Of a DNA stretch of 37,391 bases, positions 7,900 through 15,286 are shown piece after piece. Location: contig DGSP01000013.1 of NCBI GenBank assembly GCA_002393555.1, positions 1-37,391 of the forward strand, read 5' to 3'. The DNA is from Prevotellaceae bacterium UBA4359 (GTDB taxonomy: Bacteria > Bacteroidota > Bacteroidia > Bacteroidales > Bacteroidaceae). The notes below the pieces were generated by a model. The model saw only the letters and a list, made by a program, of their open reading frames with translations. It was not told the DNA's origin and did no database searches. The translations under genes and the position numbers were made by a program. Position 1 is the first letter of the stretch. Every line of letters begins with the position of its first letter.

Positions 7900-8601
7900 A
7901 TGCGCATTGACATCATCACGGTTCTTCCTGAACTGATAGAACCGTTTACACAAGAGAGCATTCTGGGCAGGGCACAGAAGAAAGGACTGGCAGAAATACA
8001 TGTACATAATCTGAGAGACTACACCACCGACAAGCATCGGCGGGTGGATGACTACCCGTTTGGCGGTGCGGCTGGCATGCTGATTCAGTGCCAACCGCTG
8101 GATGCCTGCATCGCTGCGCTGAAGGCGGAGCGTGACTATGACGAAATCATCTTCACGGCTCCCGACGGCGAGAAGTTCGACCAGCCAATGGCCAACGAAC
8201 TGAGTCTGAAGGAGAATATCATCATCATCTGCGGACACTACAAGGGCATCGACTACCGCATCAGGGAGCACCTCATCACGAAGGAAGTCAGCATCGGCGA
8301 CTACGTGCTGACGGGTGGCGAACTGGCTGCAGCGGTGATGGCCGATGCTATAGTGCGGGTCATTCCGGGTGTGATTGGCGATGTGGAGAGTGCCTTGAGC
8401 GATTCGTTTCAAGACAATCTGCTGGAACCTCCCGTCTATACACGTCCGGCGGAGTATCACCCTCTCAGCATTCCCGATGAGACATGGACGGTGCCGGAGG
8501 TTCTGCTGTCGGGCCATGAGGCGAAGATAAAAGAGTGGGAGTATGAGCAGGCACTCGCCCGCACGAAAGCCCTGCGCCCAGACCTGCTGAAAGAGGATTG
8601 A
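7900..8601 (+). CDS. trmD: tRNA (guanine-N1)-methyltransferase TrmD
   Basis: TrmD methylates G37 of tRNAs that read codons beginning with C or with GG, using S-adenosylmethionine, and so prevents frameshifting. The 233-residue length is normal. Family signatures are present: DDYPFGGAAGM near residue 50, GHYKGIDYRI near 110, the trefoil-knot cofactor loop VSIGDYVLTGGELAA around 130-145, and VPEVLLSGHEAKI near 198. It stands as a single gene with its own promoter 30-60 bases upstream and no ribosomal-protein neighbours, unlike the rpsP-rimM-trmD-rplS operon of many bacteria. It is the first clear core gene after the accessory left part of the window. Confidence 0.97.
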   Translation: MRIDIITVLPELIEPFTQESILGRAQKKGLAEIHVHNLRDYTTDKHRRVDDYPFGGAAGMLIQCQPLDACIAALKAERDYDEIIFTAPDGEKFDQPMANELSLKENIIIICGHYKGIDYRIREHLITKEVSIGDYVLTGGELAAAVMADAIVRVIPGVIGDVESALSDSFQDNLLEPPVYTRPAEYHPLSIPDETWTVPEVLLSGHEAKIKEWEYEQALARTKALRPDLLKED

Positions 8602-8661
8602 GCGGCTGTTTTCGTGCTTCGTCCATTTTGGCCATTTTGTACACGCTCGTAGCCTAAAAAC

Positions 8662-8726
8662 AGGTGTGACTCAGACCTCTATAGGGGGTGTGACTCACAC
8701 CTATGGGATAGGTGTGAGTCACACCT
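8662..8726. repeat. Three palindromic 17-mers with 24-bp period (AGGTGTGACTCACACCT-like)
   Basis: Units at 8662-8678, 8686-8702 and 8710-8726 are each 8+1+8 palindromes; the first carries one mismatch and the third has the central base inverted. Spacers are 7 bases. The array sits after trmD and about 100 bases before the promoter of the next gene. Arrays of the same architecture but different sequence occur at 20510 and 36961. Confidence 0.85.
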
Positions 8727-8821
8727 GTTTTGAGGCATTTTCGGTTGGTCAATTTGTACGATTAAGGGAGACCGATGAGGAAACAAGCACAAAGAAAAAT
8801 TCCAAAAATTAGTCCCAATAA

Positions 8822-8852
8822 TTTGCGTTGTGAAAGAAAAGTGGTATCTTTG
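8822..8852 (+). promoter_or_regulatory. Promoter of the DUF4301 gene
   Basis: TTTG at 8822-8825 and TATCTTTG at 8845-8852 are separated by 19 bases. The transcript would begin near 8857, leaving a leader of about 85 bases before the ATG at 8942. Confidence 0.78.
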
Positions 8853-8941
8853 CAAAGAAAACGGCATATAGAGTGGCCTCTGTTGGGGCAACAGGCTATG
8901 TCGATGATTCGACAAGTAAAACCATAAAACCTTATTTTATC

Positions 8942-10429
8942 ATGCTTACACAAGAAGACAAGGACTTTCTGGCAAAGAAAGGCATCGCAGAAGAGAAGTT
9001 GAATGCACAGTTGGAGTGTTTCAAGACGGGTTTCCCCTGGCTGAAACTGGCTGGGGCAGCGTCGCCGGGCAATGGCATCACCATTCCCTCAGAGGCTGAG
9101 AAGAAAGACTATCTGGCTGCTTGGGATGCCTATCTGGACGGTACGGGCAGTGTGCTGAAGTTTGTGCCAGCATCGGGCGCGGCCAGCCGTATGTTCAAGA
9201 ACCTGTTTGAGTATCTCGACACGGAGGAGAAGACGGAGTTCATCGAGAAGTTTGAGACGAATCTGGACAAGTTCGCCTTCATCGACGACCTGAAGGCTGC
9301 CATTGCCAAGAATGGTGGCGACGGGAGTGTGAAAACTGCCATTGCCACGCTGTTGGGCGAAGAAGGTCTGTCTTATGGAAAGTTGCCGAAGGGCCTGCTG
9401 AAATTCCACAAGTATGAGGATGGTGCCCGCACTCCGGTGGAGGAGCATCTAGTGGAAGGCGCACTCTATGCCGGCGGCAAGAACGGTCAGGTGACGGTAC
9501 ACTTCACGGTGAGTCCTGAGCATCGCCCACTCTTTGAGGCTTTGGTGGCAAAGGTGGCTCCGAAATATGAAGAGAAATTTGGCGTGAAGTATTCGGTGAG
9601 TTTCTCGGAACAGAAGGCCAGCACCGACACGGTAGCAGCCAACCCCGACAACACGCCTTTCAGAGGAAAAGACGGCAAGATTCTCTTCCGTCCGGGCGGT
9701 CACGGTGCGCTGATTGAGAACCTGAACGACCTGGATGCCGACATCATCTTCATCAAGAACATCGACAATGTGGTGCCAGACCGTCTGAAGGCCGAGACCG
9801 TGGAATATAAGAAACTGATAGCCGGTGTGTTGGTGACAAAGCAGAAGAAGGCGTTTCAGTATCTCGAACTGCTGGACAGCGGAAAATACACTCATGCTCA
9901 ACTTGAGGAAATCATCCGCTTCCTGCGCGACGAACTCTGCTGCCGCAATCCCGAACTGAAGGACCTGGAGGATGCCGAACTGGCCATCTACCTGAAGAAG
10001 AAACTGAACCGTCCCATGCGCGTGTGCGGCATGGTGAAGAATGTGGGCGAACCCGGCGGTGGTCCCTTCCTGGCCTACAATCAGGACGGCACCATCAGCC
10101 TGCAGATTCTGGAGAGCAGCCAGATTGACAAGGCGAATGCAGAGTATCTGCAGATGTTCCAGAACGGCACCCACTTCAACCCCGTTGACTTGGTGTGCGC
10201 CGTGAAGAACTACAAGGGCGAGAAGTTTGACCTGACAAAGTATGTCGATCACCAGACGGGCTTCATCTCCAGCAAGAGCAAGGACGGCAAGGAACTGAAG
10301 GCACTCGAACTGCCAGGACTGTGGAACGGTGCCATGAGCGACTGGAACACCATCTTTGTGGAAGTGCCGCTGGGCACGTTCAACCCCGTGAAGACGGTGA
10401 ACGACTTGCTGCGTCCTCAGCACCAATAA
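8942..10429 (+). CDS. DUF4301 family protein (probable nucleotidyltransferase-like fold)
   Basis: The 495-residue protein starting MLTQEDKDFL matches the Bacteroidales DUF4301 family in length and pattern. The segment FVPASGAASRMF resembles the glycine-rich nucleotide-binding loop of sugar-nucleotide pyrophosphorylases. FRPGGHGALIENL followed by DADIIFIKNIDNV resembles their substrate and metal-binding segments. I infer an NTP-transferase-like fold; the substrate is unknown and no enzymatic role is claimed. An upstream in-frame ATG at 8873 would add 23 residues without family character, so 8942 is the better start. It has its own promoter and no membrane segments or signal peptide, so it should be cytosolic. 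Downstream lies an inverted repeat before rsmG. Confidence 0.85.
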   Translation: MLTQEDKDFLAKKGIAEEKLNAQLECFKTGFPWLKLAGAASPGNGITIPSEAEKKDYLAAWDAYLDGTGSVLKFVPASGAASRMFKNLFEYLDTEEKTEFIEKFETNLDKFAFIDDLKAAIAKNGGDGSVKTAIATLLGEEGLSYGKLPKGLLKFHKYEDGARTPVEEHLVEGALYAGGKNGQVTVHFTVSPEHRPLFEALVAKVAPKYEEKFGVKYSVSFSEQKASTDTVAANPDNTPFRGKDGKILFRPGGHGALIENLNDLDADIIFIKNIDNVVPDRLKAETVEYKKLIAGVLVTKQKKAFQYLELLDSGKYTHAQLEEIIRFLRDELCCRNPELKDLEDAELAIYLKKKLNRPMRVCGMVKNVGEPGGGPFLAYNQDGTISLQILESSQIDKANAEYLQMFQNGTHFNPVDLVCAVKNYKGEKFDLTKYVDHQTGFISSKSKDGKELKALELPGLWNGAMSDWNTIFVEVPLGTFNPVKTVNDLLRPQHQ

Positions 10430-10432
10430 ATC

Positions 10433-10548
10433 TATTTACAATTTGACAATTTACAATGTGCCATTTGACGATGCAGCCTGCTAACTGGATAAAAAAATGG
10501 TTAATGGTAAAATTGAAGAATAAATTGTAATTGATTCAATTGTAAATA
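10433..10548. repeat. Inverted repeat between the DUF4301 gene and rsmG
   Basis: TATTTACAATT near the DUF4301 stop is complementary to AATTGTAAATA just before rsmG. Partly repeated TTTACAATTTGACAATTTACAA-type sequence lies inside. This AT-rich form is common between Bacteroidales genes and may represent a small dispersed element; no coding frame is present. Confidence 0.5.
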
Positions 10549-10553
10549 AAACA

Positions 10554-11186
10554 ATGAACATCATTCAGAAGTATTTCCCCCATCTGACAGAGACTCAAGT
10601 TGAGCAGTTTGCTCGGCTTGAGGCTCTTTATAATGACTGGAACGCTAAGATTAACGTGATTTCCAGAAAGGACATCCAGAACTTGTATGAACACCATGTG
10701 CTCCACTCGCTGGGCATCGCCCAAGTGGTACACTTCAAGGAGGGCACAACGGTGATGGACCTCGGCACAGGCGGTGGCTTTCCCGGCATTCCGCTGGCCA
10801 TTCTGTTCCCGGATGTGCAGTTTCATCTGGTCGATAGCATCGGCAAGAAAGTGAAAGTGGCACAAGAGGTGGCAGGGGCTATCGGGCTGAAAAACGTAAA
10901 GTTCAGCCATGCCAGAGCGGAGGAGGTGAAGGAACAGTATGACTTTGTGGTGACCCGTGCCGTGATGCCGATGGTCGATTTGGTGAAGGTGGCACGAAAG
11001 AACATCAAGAAGGAACAGCACAATGCGGTGCCCAACGGCATCATTGCCCTGAAAGGGGGTGAACTGACTGCGGAGATTGCTTCGATGAAGAACATCGCAA
11101 CGGTGTGGGAACTGAGTGAATTTTTCGACGAGGAGTATTTCAAGACGAAAAAGGTGGTTCATGTGACCATCGCAAACAAGAAATGA
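10554..11186 (+). CDS. rsmG: 16S rRNA (guanine-N7)-methyltransferase RsmG (GidB)
   Basis: RsmG methylates N7 of G527 in the 530 loop of 16S rRNA using S-adenosylmethionine; its loss gives low-level streptomycin resistance in other bacteria. The 210-residue length is typical. The N-terminal helices with the NVISRKDIQNLYEHHVLHSL pattern are characteristic, followed by cofactor motif VMDLGTGGGFPGIPLAI around residues 63-79 and the acidic VDS strand end near 95. The stop overlaps the start of the metallo-hydrolase gene by 4 bases (ATGA), so the two form an operon. No clear promoter is visible within the preceding inverted repeat region. Confidence 0.96.
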   Translation: MNIIQKYFPHLTETQVEQFARLEALYNDWNAKINVISRKDIQNLYEHHVLHSLGIAQVVHFKEGTTVMDLGTGGGFPGIPLAILFPDVQFHLVDSIGKKVKVAQEVAGAIGLKNVKFSHARAEEVKEQYDFVVTRAVMPMVDLVKVARKNIKKEQHNAVPNGIIALKGGELTAEIASMKNIATVWELSEFFDEEYFKTKKVVHVTIANKK

Positions 11187-11833
11187 GCATGGACATCAAG
11201 ACTTTTGAGGTGAACCCTCTGGGCGAGAACTGCTATGTAGTGAGCGACGAGACGAAGGAGGCTGTCATCATCGATTGCGGCTGCTCGACCGAAAGCGAAT
11301 GGGCAGACATCAAGAAGTACATAGCCGCCAACGACCTGCAAGTGAAGCACTTGCTTAACACGCATCTGCACTTCGACCACGTGTGGGGCAACGCTTTCGC
11401 CTATCGCGACTTGGGCTTGCGGCCCGAAGCCAACTATAAGGATTTGCGCATCTACGAAAACATGGACGAGCAGATTCGCTCGGTGGTGGGCATGAGTATC
11501 CCCCACCCGCCCATGCCGCCACTCGGCACCTCACTGCTCGATGGCAGCGAGGTCTGCTTCGGCCACACCACGCTGCGAGTGCTGACCACACCCGGACACT
11601 CACGAGGCAGCATTTGCTTCTATGCAGAGAACGAACACACGCTCTTCTCGGGCGACACACTCTTCTGCGGCAGTTGCGGACGCACCGACCTGGCCGGCGG
11701 CAGTTATCGCGACATCATGCTGAGCCTTACGAAACTGTCGGCCCTGCCCGACGAGACGAAGGTACTGTGCGGACATGGCCCTTCGACTACCATAGCGCGA
11801 GAGAAGTTGTATAATCCATACTTTAGGGTCTGA
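11183..11833 (+). CDS. Metallo-beta-lactamase-fold hydrolase (glyoxalase II-like, YcbL type)
   Basis: The 216-residue protein has the binuclear metal site of the family: HLHFDH at residues 61-66, TPGHSRGS, SGDTLFCGSCGRTD, and a final GHGP near 199. Length and absence of the C-terminal HAGH extension fit small YcbL-like members that hydrolyse thioesters such as S-lactoylglutathione-type substrates or act on unknown esters. The substrate cannot be assigned from sequence. It is translationally coupled to rsmG by a 4-base overlap, an arrangement seen in Bacteroidales. An alternative start six bases later (second Met) would change only two residues. Confidence 0.92.
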   Translation: MSMDIKTFEVNPLGENCYVVSDETKEAVIIDCGCSTESEWADIKKYIAANDLQVKHLLNTHLHFDHVWGNAFAYRDLGLRPEANYKDLRIYENMDEQIRSVVGMSIPHPPMPPLGTSLLDGSEVCFGHTTLRVLTTPGHSRGSICFYAENEHTLFSGDTLFCGSCGRTDLAGGSYRDIMLSLTKLSALPDETKVLCGHGPSTTIAREKLYNPYFRV

Positions 11834-11852
11834 GCCATCGCAAGAAGACCTG

Positions 11853-11877
11853 CTTTTTGTTAAAAACTGACAAAAAG
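11853..11877 (+). terminator. Weak hairpin after the rsmG-hydrolase operon
   Basis: CTTTTTGT (11853-11860) and ACAAAAAG (11870-11877) form an 8-bp AT-rich stem with a 9-base loop. It lacks a GC-rich stem, so termination is only a possibility. It directly precedes the next promoter. Confidence 0.3.
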
Positions 11878-11879
11878 TC

Positions 11880-11910
11880 ATTGTCATGTAAAAAAAAAGT
11901 GCTAATTTTG
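11880..11910 (+). promoter_or_regulatory. Promoter of the sigma-54 activator-lptE-secG operon
   Basis: ATTG at 11880-11883 and TAATTTTG at 11903-11910 are separated by 19 bases. The predicted transcript starts about 40 bases before the activator ATG. Confidence 0.65.
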
Positions 11911-11953
11911 TCACGATTTTTCAACAGCAGAACAGGTAAACAGCAAAAGAAAC

Positions 11954-13258
11954 ATGGATGACAAAACGATACAGCAAGTGAAGCAACGCTACGGCATTGT
12001 GGGAAACTATGAGGGGCTGAACCGCTGCATTGACATCGCCATTCAGGTGGCACCGACAGACTTGTCGGTGCTGATTTATGGCGAGAATGGTGTGGGCAAG
12101 GAGGTCTTGCCAAGGGTGATACACGACAACTCGACACGGAAACACAACAAATACTTCGCCATCAACTGCGGCTCTCTGCCCGAAGGCACGATAGACTCGG
12201 AACTGTTTGGCCACAAGAAAGGCTCGTTCACCGGTGCGCTCGACGACCGCGAGGGCTATTTCGGAGTGGCCAACAAGGGAACCCTCTTCCTCGACGAGGT
12301 GGGCGAGTTGCCACTGGCCACACAGGCCCGACTGTTGCGTGTGTTGGAGACGGGAGAATACATCCGTGTGGGCGAAAGCGAAGTGAGAAAGACGGACGTG
12401 AGGATTGTGGCGGCCACAAACGTGAACATGCAGAAGGCCATTCGCGAAGGAAGATTCCGCGAGGACTTATACTACCGACTGAACACCATCCCCATCAGCA
12501 TACCACCCTTGCGCGAGCGAGGACGGGACATCGAACTGTTGTTCAGGAAGTTTGCCTACGACATCTCGGAGAAATACCACATCGAGCCTGTGCGACTGAC
12601 AGAAGACGCGCGCGTACTATTATTAAAATATAAATGGCCGGGCAACATCCGCCAGTTGCGCAATCTGGTGGACCAAATCAGCATCATCAGCAAAGAGCGG
12701 GAAATCACGCCGGAAATCTTGAAGAGTTACGAGGTGACGGACGACTCGATGGGCGAAACGGGACTGGTGCTGCACGGACAGAACCGCGAGGTGCATGGGC
12801 AGAGCCAGCACAGTTACGAGCAGGAGCGCGACATGCTGTTCCAGTTGCTGTCGAGCATTGGCAAGGAGGTGAAAGACCTGAAGGAACTGGTACACAACAA
12901 CATGGAGCATCTGCATCCGGCTCCGCAAGAGAACTACCGCATTGTGGAGGAGGACATGCCTGAGATTGACGCGTCGGTACAATATGCTCATCAGCCCGTC
13001 ATTCGCCAGTCTCAACCTTATGTGGTGAACGGCCAAAGATACCCATCGCAGAACGAGAACTATGCCAACCACAACATTCAGGAGGTTGATATTGAACCGA
13101 TTGACGAGGCTCCCATGTCGAATCGGGAATTGATGCGCAAGAACATTATCGAGACACTGAAACGCAACAATGGCAACCGAAAGAAAACGGCTTCCGAACT
13201 GGACATTTCGGAACGCACCCTGTACAGAAAGATAAAAGAGTATGGGCTGGAAATTTAG
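11954..13258 (+). CDS. Sigma-54-dependent transcriptional activator without receiver domain
   Basis: This 434-residue protein begins directly with the AAA+ domain: Walker A GENGVGKE at 43-50, the sigma-54 contact loop GSFTGA at 90-95 (consensus GAFTGA), Walker B GTLFLDE near 109-115, and arginine fingers around FREDLYYRLN near 168. A Fis-type helix-turn-helix lies at the extreme C-terminus (NGNRKKTASELDISERTLY). There is no response-regulator or sensory N-terminal domain, so activity must be controlled by abundance, a partner protein or the low-complexity linker of about 140 residues between AAA+ and HTH. The first gene of a conserved Bacteroidales run with lptE, a hypothetical gene and secG, it may link envelope biogenesis to RpoN-dependent transcription. 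Target genes are not visible here. Confidence 0.93.
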   Translation: MDDKTIQQVKQRYGIVGNYEGLNRCIDIAIQVAPTDLSVLIYGENGVGKEVLPRVIHDNSTRKHNKYFAINCGSLPEGTIDSELFGHKKGSFTGALDDREGYFGVANKGTLFLDEVGELPLATQARLLRVLETGEYIRVGESEVRKTDVRIVAATNVNMQKAIREGRFREDLYYRLNTIPISIPPLRERGRDIELLFRKFAYDISEKYHIEPVRLTEDARVLLLKYKWPGNIRQLRNLVDQISIISKEREITPEILKSYEVTDDSMGETGLVLHGQNREVHGQSQHSYEQERDMLFQLLSSIGKEVKDLKELVHNNMEHLHPAPQENYRIVEEDMPEIDASVQYAHQPVIRQSQPYVVNGQRYPSQNENYANHNIQEVDIEPIDEAPMSNRELMRKNIIETLKRNNGNRKKTASELDISERTLYRKIKEYGLEI

Positions 13259-13285
13259 GAGAGTTGAAGAACAGAAGAACTGAAA

Positions 13286-13795
13286 ATGAGAAGATACGCC
13301 ATCATATTGAGTCTGTCGCTGTTGGGGCTTTTGACAGCCTGCACCATCAGTTACAAGTTTACGGGTACGAGCATCGACTACACCAAGACAAAGACCATCA
13401 GTCTGGACAAGTTCCCCATCCGCGCAAACTACGTGTGGAGCCCGATGGAGGCGATGTTCTATAACTCGCTGAGCGATGAGTTTGCACAAAAGACGAAACT
13501 GAAAGTGCTGAAACGAAATGGTGACTTGCAGTTGTCGGGCGAGATTGTGGAATATAGCCAGACGAACAAGAGCATCGGTGCCGACGGCTATTCGGCCCAG
13601 GTGCAACTGAAAATGACTGTCAACGTGAGGTTTGTCAACACCATCAAACATGACGAGGACTTCGAGAAACGCTTCAGTGCCACAGCAGAATATGAATCGA
13701 CCCAACAGTTAGTGGCAGTGCAAGACCAGTTGGTGCAGGAGATGATTGATGACATTGTGGATCAGATTTTTAACGCGACAGTGGCCAACTGGTGA
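13286..13795 (+). CDS. lptE: LptE-family LPS-assembly lipoprotein
   Basis: LptE plugs the LptD barrel and helps insert lipopolysaccharide into the outer-membrane outer leaflet. The 169-residue protein has a lipoprotein signal with lipobox LTAC, cleavage before C19. A LptE-like beta-alpha pattern follows: YKFTGTSIDY, SLSDEFAQKTKLKVLKRNGDLQLSGEI, and a C-terminal helix with VQEMIDDIVDQIFN. The Bacteroidetes LptE family is divergent from proteobacterial RlpB, so the call rests on length, lipobox and operon position between the sigma-54 activator (27-base gap) and the hypothetical gene before secG. Confidence 0.85.
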   Translation: MRRYAIILSLSLLGLLTACTISYKFTGTSIDYTKTKTISLDKFPIRANYVWSPMEAMFYNSLSDEFAQKTKLKVLKRNGDLQLSGEIVEYSQTNKSIGADGYSAQVQLKMTVNVRFVNTIKHDEDFEKRFSATAEYESTQQLVAVQDQLVQEMIDDIVDQIFNATVANW

Positions 13796-13825
13796 AGTCT
13801 GGCCTCCAAGAAACATTTTGCACAC

Positions 13826-14578
13826 ATGGTGAACATAGAAGAACTGATTGACGATCCCTCGAAACTTGGGGAGGACACCCTTCCCGAATTGAAGGCACTG
13901 GTGGAAAAATACCCATTCTTCCAGGTGGCCCGTCTGCTCTATTTGTCCAATCTGTATAAACTGCACTCGAAAAAGTTTGGGGCGGAACTGAGAAGAGCCA
14001 GCGTGTTTGTGCCTGACCGCACTGCTCTGTTTGCACTGACCGAAGGTGTGAACTACGAACTGCCCACACAGGAGAACACTGCTGCCATCGAGACTGAAGA
14101 CGACGGGAACAGAACTCTCTCGCTCATCAACCGATTTTTGACCGAAGACCGCACCGAAAAACAGGAAGGTGACACAACGGAACGGCTTGTCCCATCGGTG
14201 TTTGACCTGACCAATGACTATGCATCCTTCCTTGAGCAGCAAGAGGAGCAGAAGGAGAAAGAAAAGGAAGCACCCCCTTCCGAAGCCCCCAAACTGAAAG
14301 GTGCCGACCTCATCGACACCTTCATCGAGGAGACAAAAGGCAAGCAACGTTTCGAGATGCCCGAAATGGATGAAGACGAGTTTGTTTCGCCACAGTTCTC
14401 GGACGAAGATGAGGAAGTTTATACGGAAAGTATGGTGAATATCTACATCAAACAGCACAGATTTCAGCAGGCTTTGGAAATATTACGCAAGATTTCTTTG
14501 AATAATCCGAAAAAAAGTTCTAACTTTGCAGCGCAAATCAGTCTGCTTGAAGTGATTCTGGAACAAAACGCCAAGTAA
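13826..14578 (+). CDS. Conserved hypothetical protein between lptE and secG (TPR-like, acidic)
   Basis: I do not recognise a named family domain. The 250-residue protein has no signal peptide or membrane segment. The N-terminal half is helical (LPELKALVEKYPFFQVARLL, LYKLHSKKFGAELRRAS), suggesting a tetratricopeptide-like or helical repeat. A highly acidic, low-complexity centre is rich in E, K and P near residues 130-170. A conserved-looking C-terminal helix pair carries YTESMVNIYIKQHRFQQALEIL, a TPR-type motif. Such a protein regularly sits between lptE and secG in Bacteroidales, so a role near envelope export is suggested by position only. The gap from lptE is 30 bases and secG follows after about 105 bases. 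Confidence 0.75.
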   Translation: MVNIEELIDDPSKLGEDTLPELKALVEKYPFFQVARLLYLSNLYKLHSKKFGAELRRASVFVPDRTALFALTEGVNYELPTQENTAAIETEDDGNRTLSLINRFLTEDRTEKQEGDTTERLVPSVFDLTNDYASFLEQQEEQKEKEKEAPPSEAPKLKGADLIDTFIEETKGKQRFEMPEMDEDEFVSPQFSDEDEEVYTESMVNIYIKQHRFQQALEILRKISLNNPKKSSNFAAQISLLEVILEQNAK

Positions 14579-14683
14579 GTCCTCGCGACAGAAAGCGGCT
14601 GAGAAAGTGTGAGAGGTGTAAGACTTCTATAAAACGGACACCAAGAAACTCTGTAAAAGACAATTAAAAAAACTCAATAAAAA

Positions 14684-15013
14684 ATGTACTCACTAATTAT
14701 TGTACTCGCTCTCCTCGCATCCGTGTTGATGTGTGGAATCGTTCTTATTCAGGAATCAAAAGGCGGAGGTCTCGCATCCAGTTTCGCCTCTTCAAACCAG
14801 ATTATGGGTGTGCGCAAGACAACAGACTTCCTTGAAAAGGCTACTTGGGGACTGGCTGTCGCAATGGTCGTGCTCAGTGTTGTTTCTGCCGCTTTTGTAA
14901 CAAAAGTGACCGTGGAGGAAGCACCTATCAACATCACCGCTCCAGCCCAACCAACTGATGCCGAGAATGTACCAACATTCCCAGCAACAGGCACACAGGC
15001 ACCTGCAAAATAA
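14684..15013 (+). CDS. secG: Preprotein translocase subunit SecG
   Basis: SecG is the small non-essential subunit of SecYEG and assists SecA-driven export. The 109-residue protein has two membrane segments (about residues 2-21 and 52-73) flanking the family cytoplasmic loop QESKGGGLASSFA near 23-35. A Bacteroidetes-type periplasmic tail rich in A, P and T follows (about 80-109). It is the last gene of the activator-lptE-hypothetical-secG run, though the 105-base gap may hold an additional promoter that I could not identify with confidence. Confidence 0.95.
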   Translation: MYSLIIVLALLASVLMCGIVLIQESKGGGLASSFASSNQIMGVRKTTDFLEKATWGLAVAMVVLSVVSAAFVTKVTVEEAPINITAPAQPTDAENVPTFPATGTQAPAK

Positions 15014-15274
15014 GGACTGATGAGAAAACAGAACGTTAGAGGGCAGTTTGGAAACAGACAGTCCTCTTTTTCCATATCCACCGAAACAGGTCTTTTTCCC
15101 CTCACCGATTAAGCAAACCCCTCTTTGCCCTTATCCTCTGAAACAGCATTTTCTTATTTCAAGTAATGCTGCACATTTATTGGTTTTACTTAAAAGCATG
15201 CCTTTTTTGAGGAAAAATCGAACAAAAGCATAAAAAAAACTTATCCAATTTACTCCTGATTGGGAAAAAAATGC

Positions 15275-15282
15275 TACCTTTG
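15275..15282 (+). promoter_or_regulatory. -7 element (TACCTTTG) immediately before the HU/SPOR gene
   Basis: The element ends four bases before the ATG at 15287, which places the expected transcription start on or next to the start codon. The -33 region is weak (TTTA at 15249-15252, 22 bases upstream). Confidence 0.6.
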
Positions 15283-15286
15283 TGGC

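Larger units (their letters stand above)
8602..8941. other. Gene-free 340-bp interval with palindrome array and promoter
   Basis: It contains three palindromic 17-mers (8662-8726) and the promoter of the DUF4301 gene (8822-8852). No gene is evident. The in-frame ATG at 8873 is downstream of the promoter but lacks conservation-type sequence, so 8942 is preferred as the start of the next gene. Confidence 0.7.

Noticed and set aside
8873..8941. N-terminal extension of the DUF4301 protein from ATG 8873
   Set aside because: The added 23 residues show no family pattern, and MLTQEDKDFL at 8942 is the expected N-terminus.
9449..10426. 325-codon open frame on the minus strand opposite the DUF4301 gene
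   Set aside because: It lies entirely antisense to a well-supported gene, has no family-like sequence and is explained by codon bias of the plus-strand gene.
12623..13705. 360-codon minus-strand frame opposite the activator and lptE
   Set aside because: Spans two conserved genes in antisense and shows no plausible domain or promoter.
15048..15233. 61-codon plus-strand frame after secG
   Set aside because: Overlaps degenerate repeats, has no start signal and repeats P-K-Q words from the DNA repeat.
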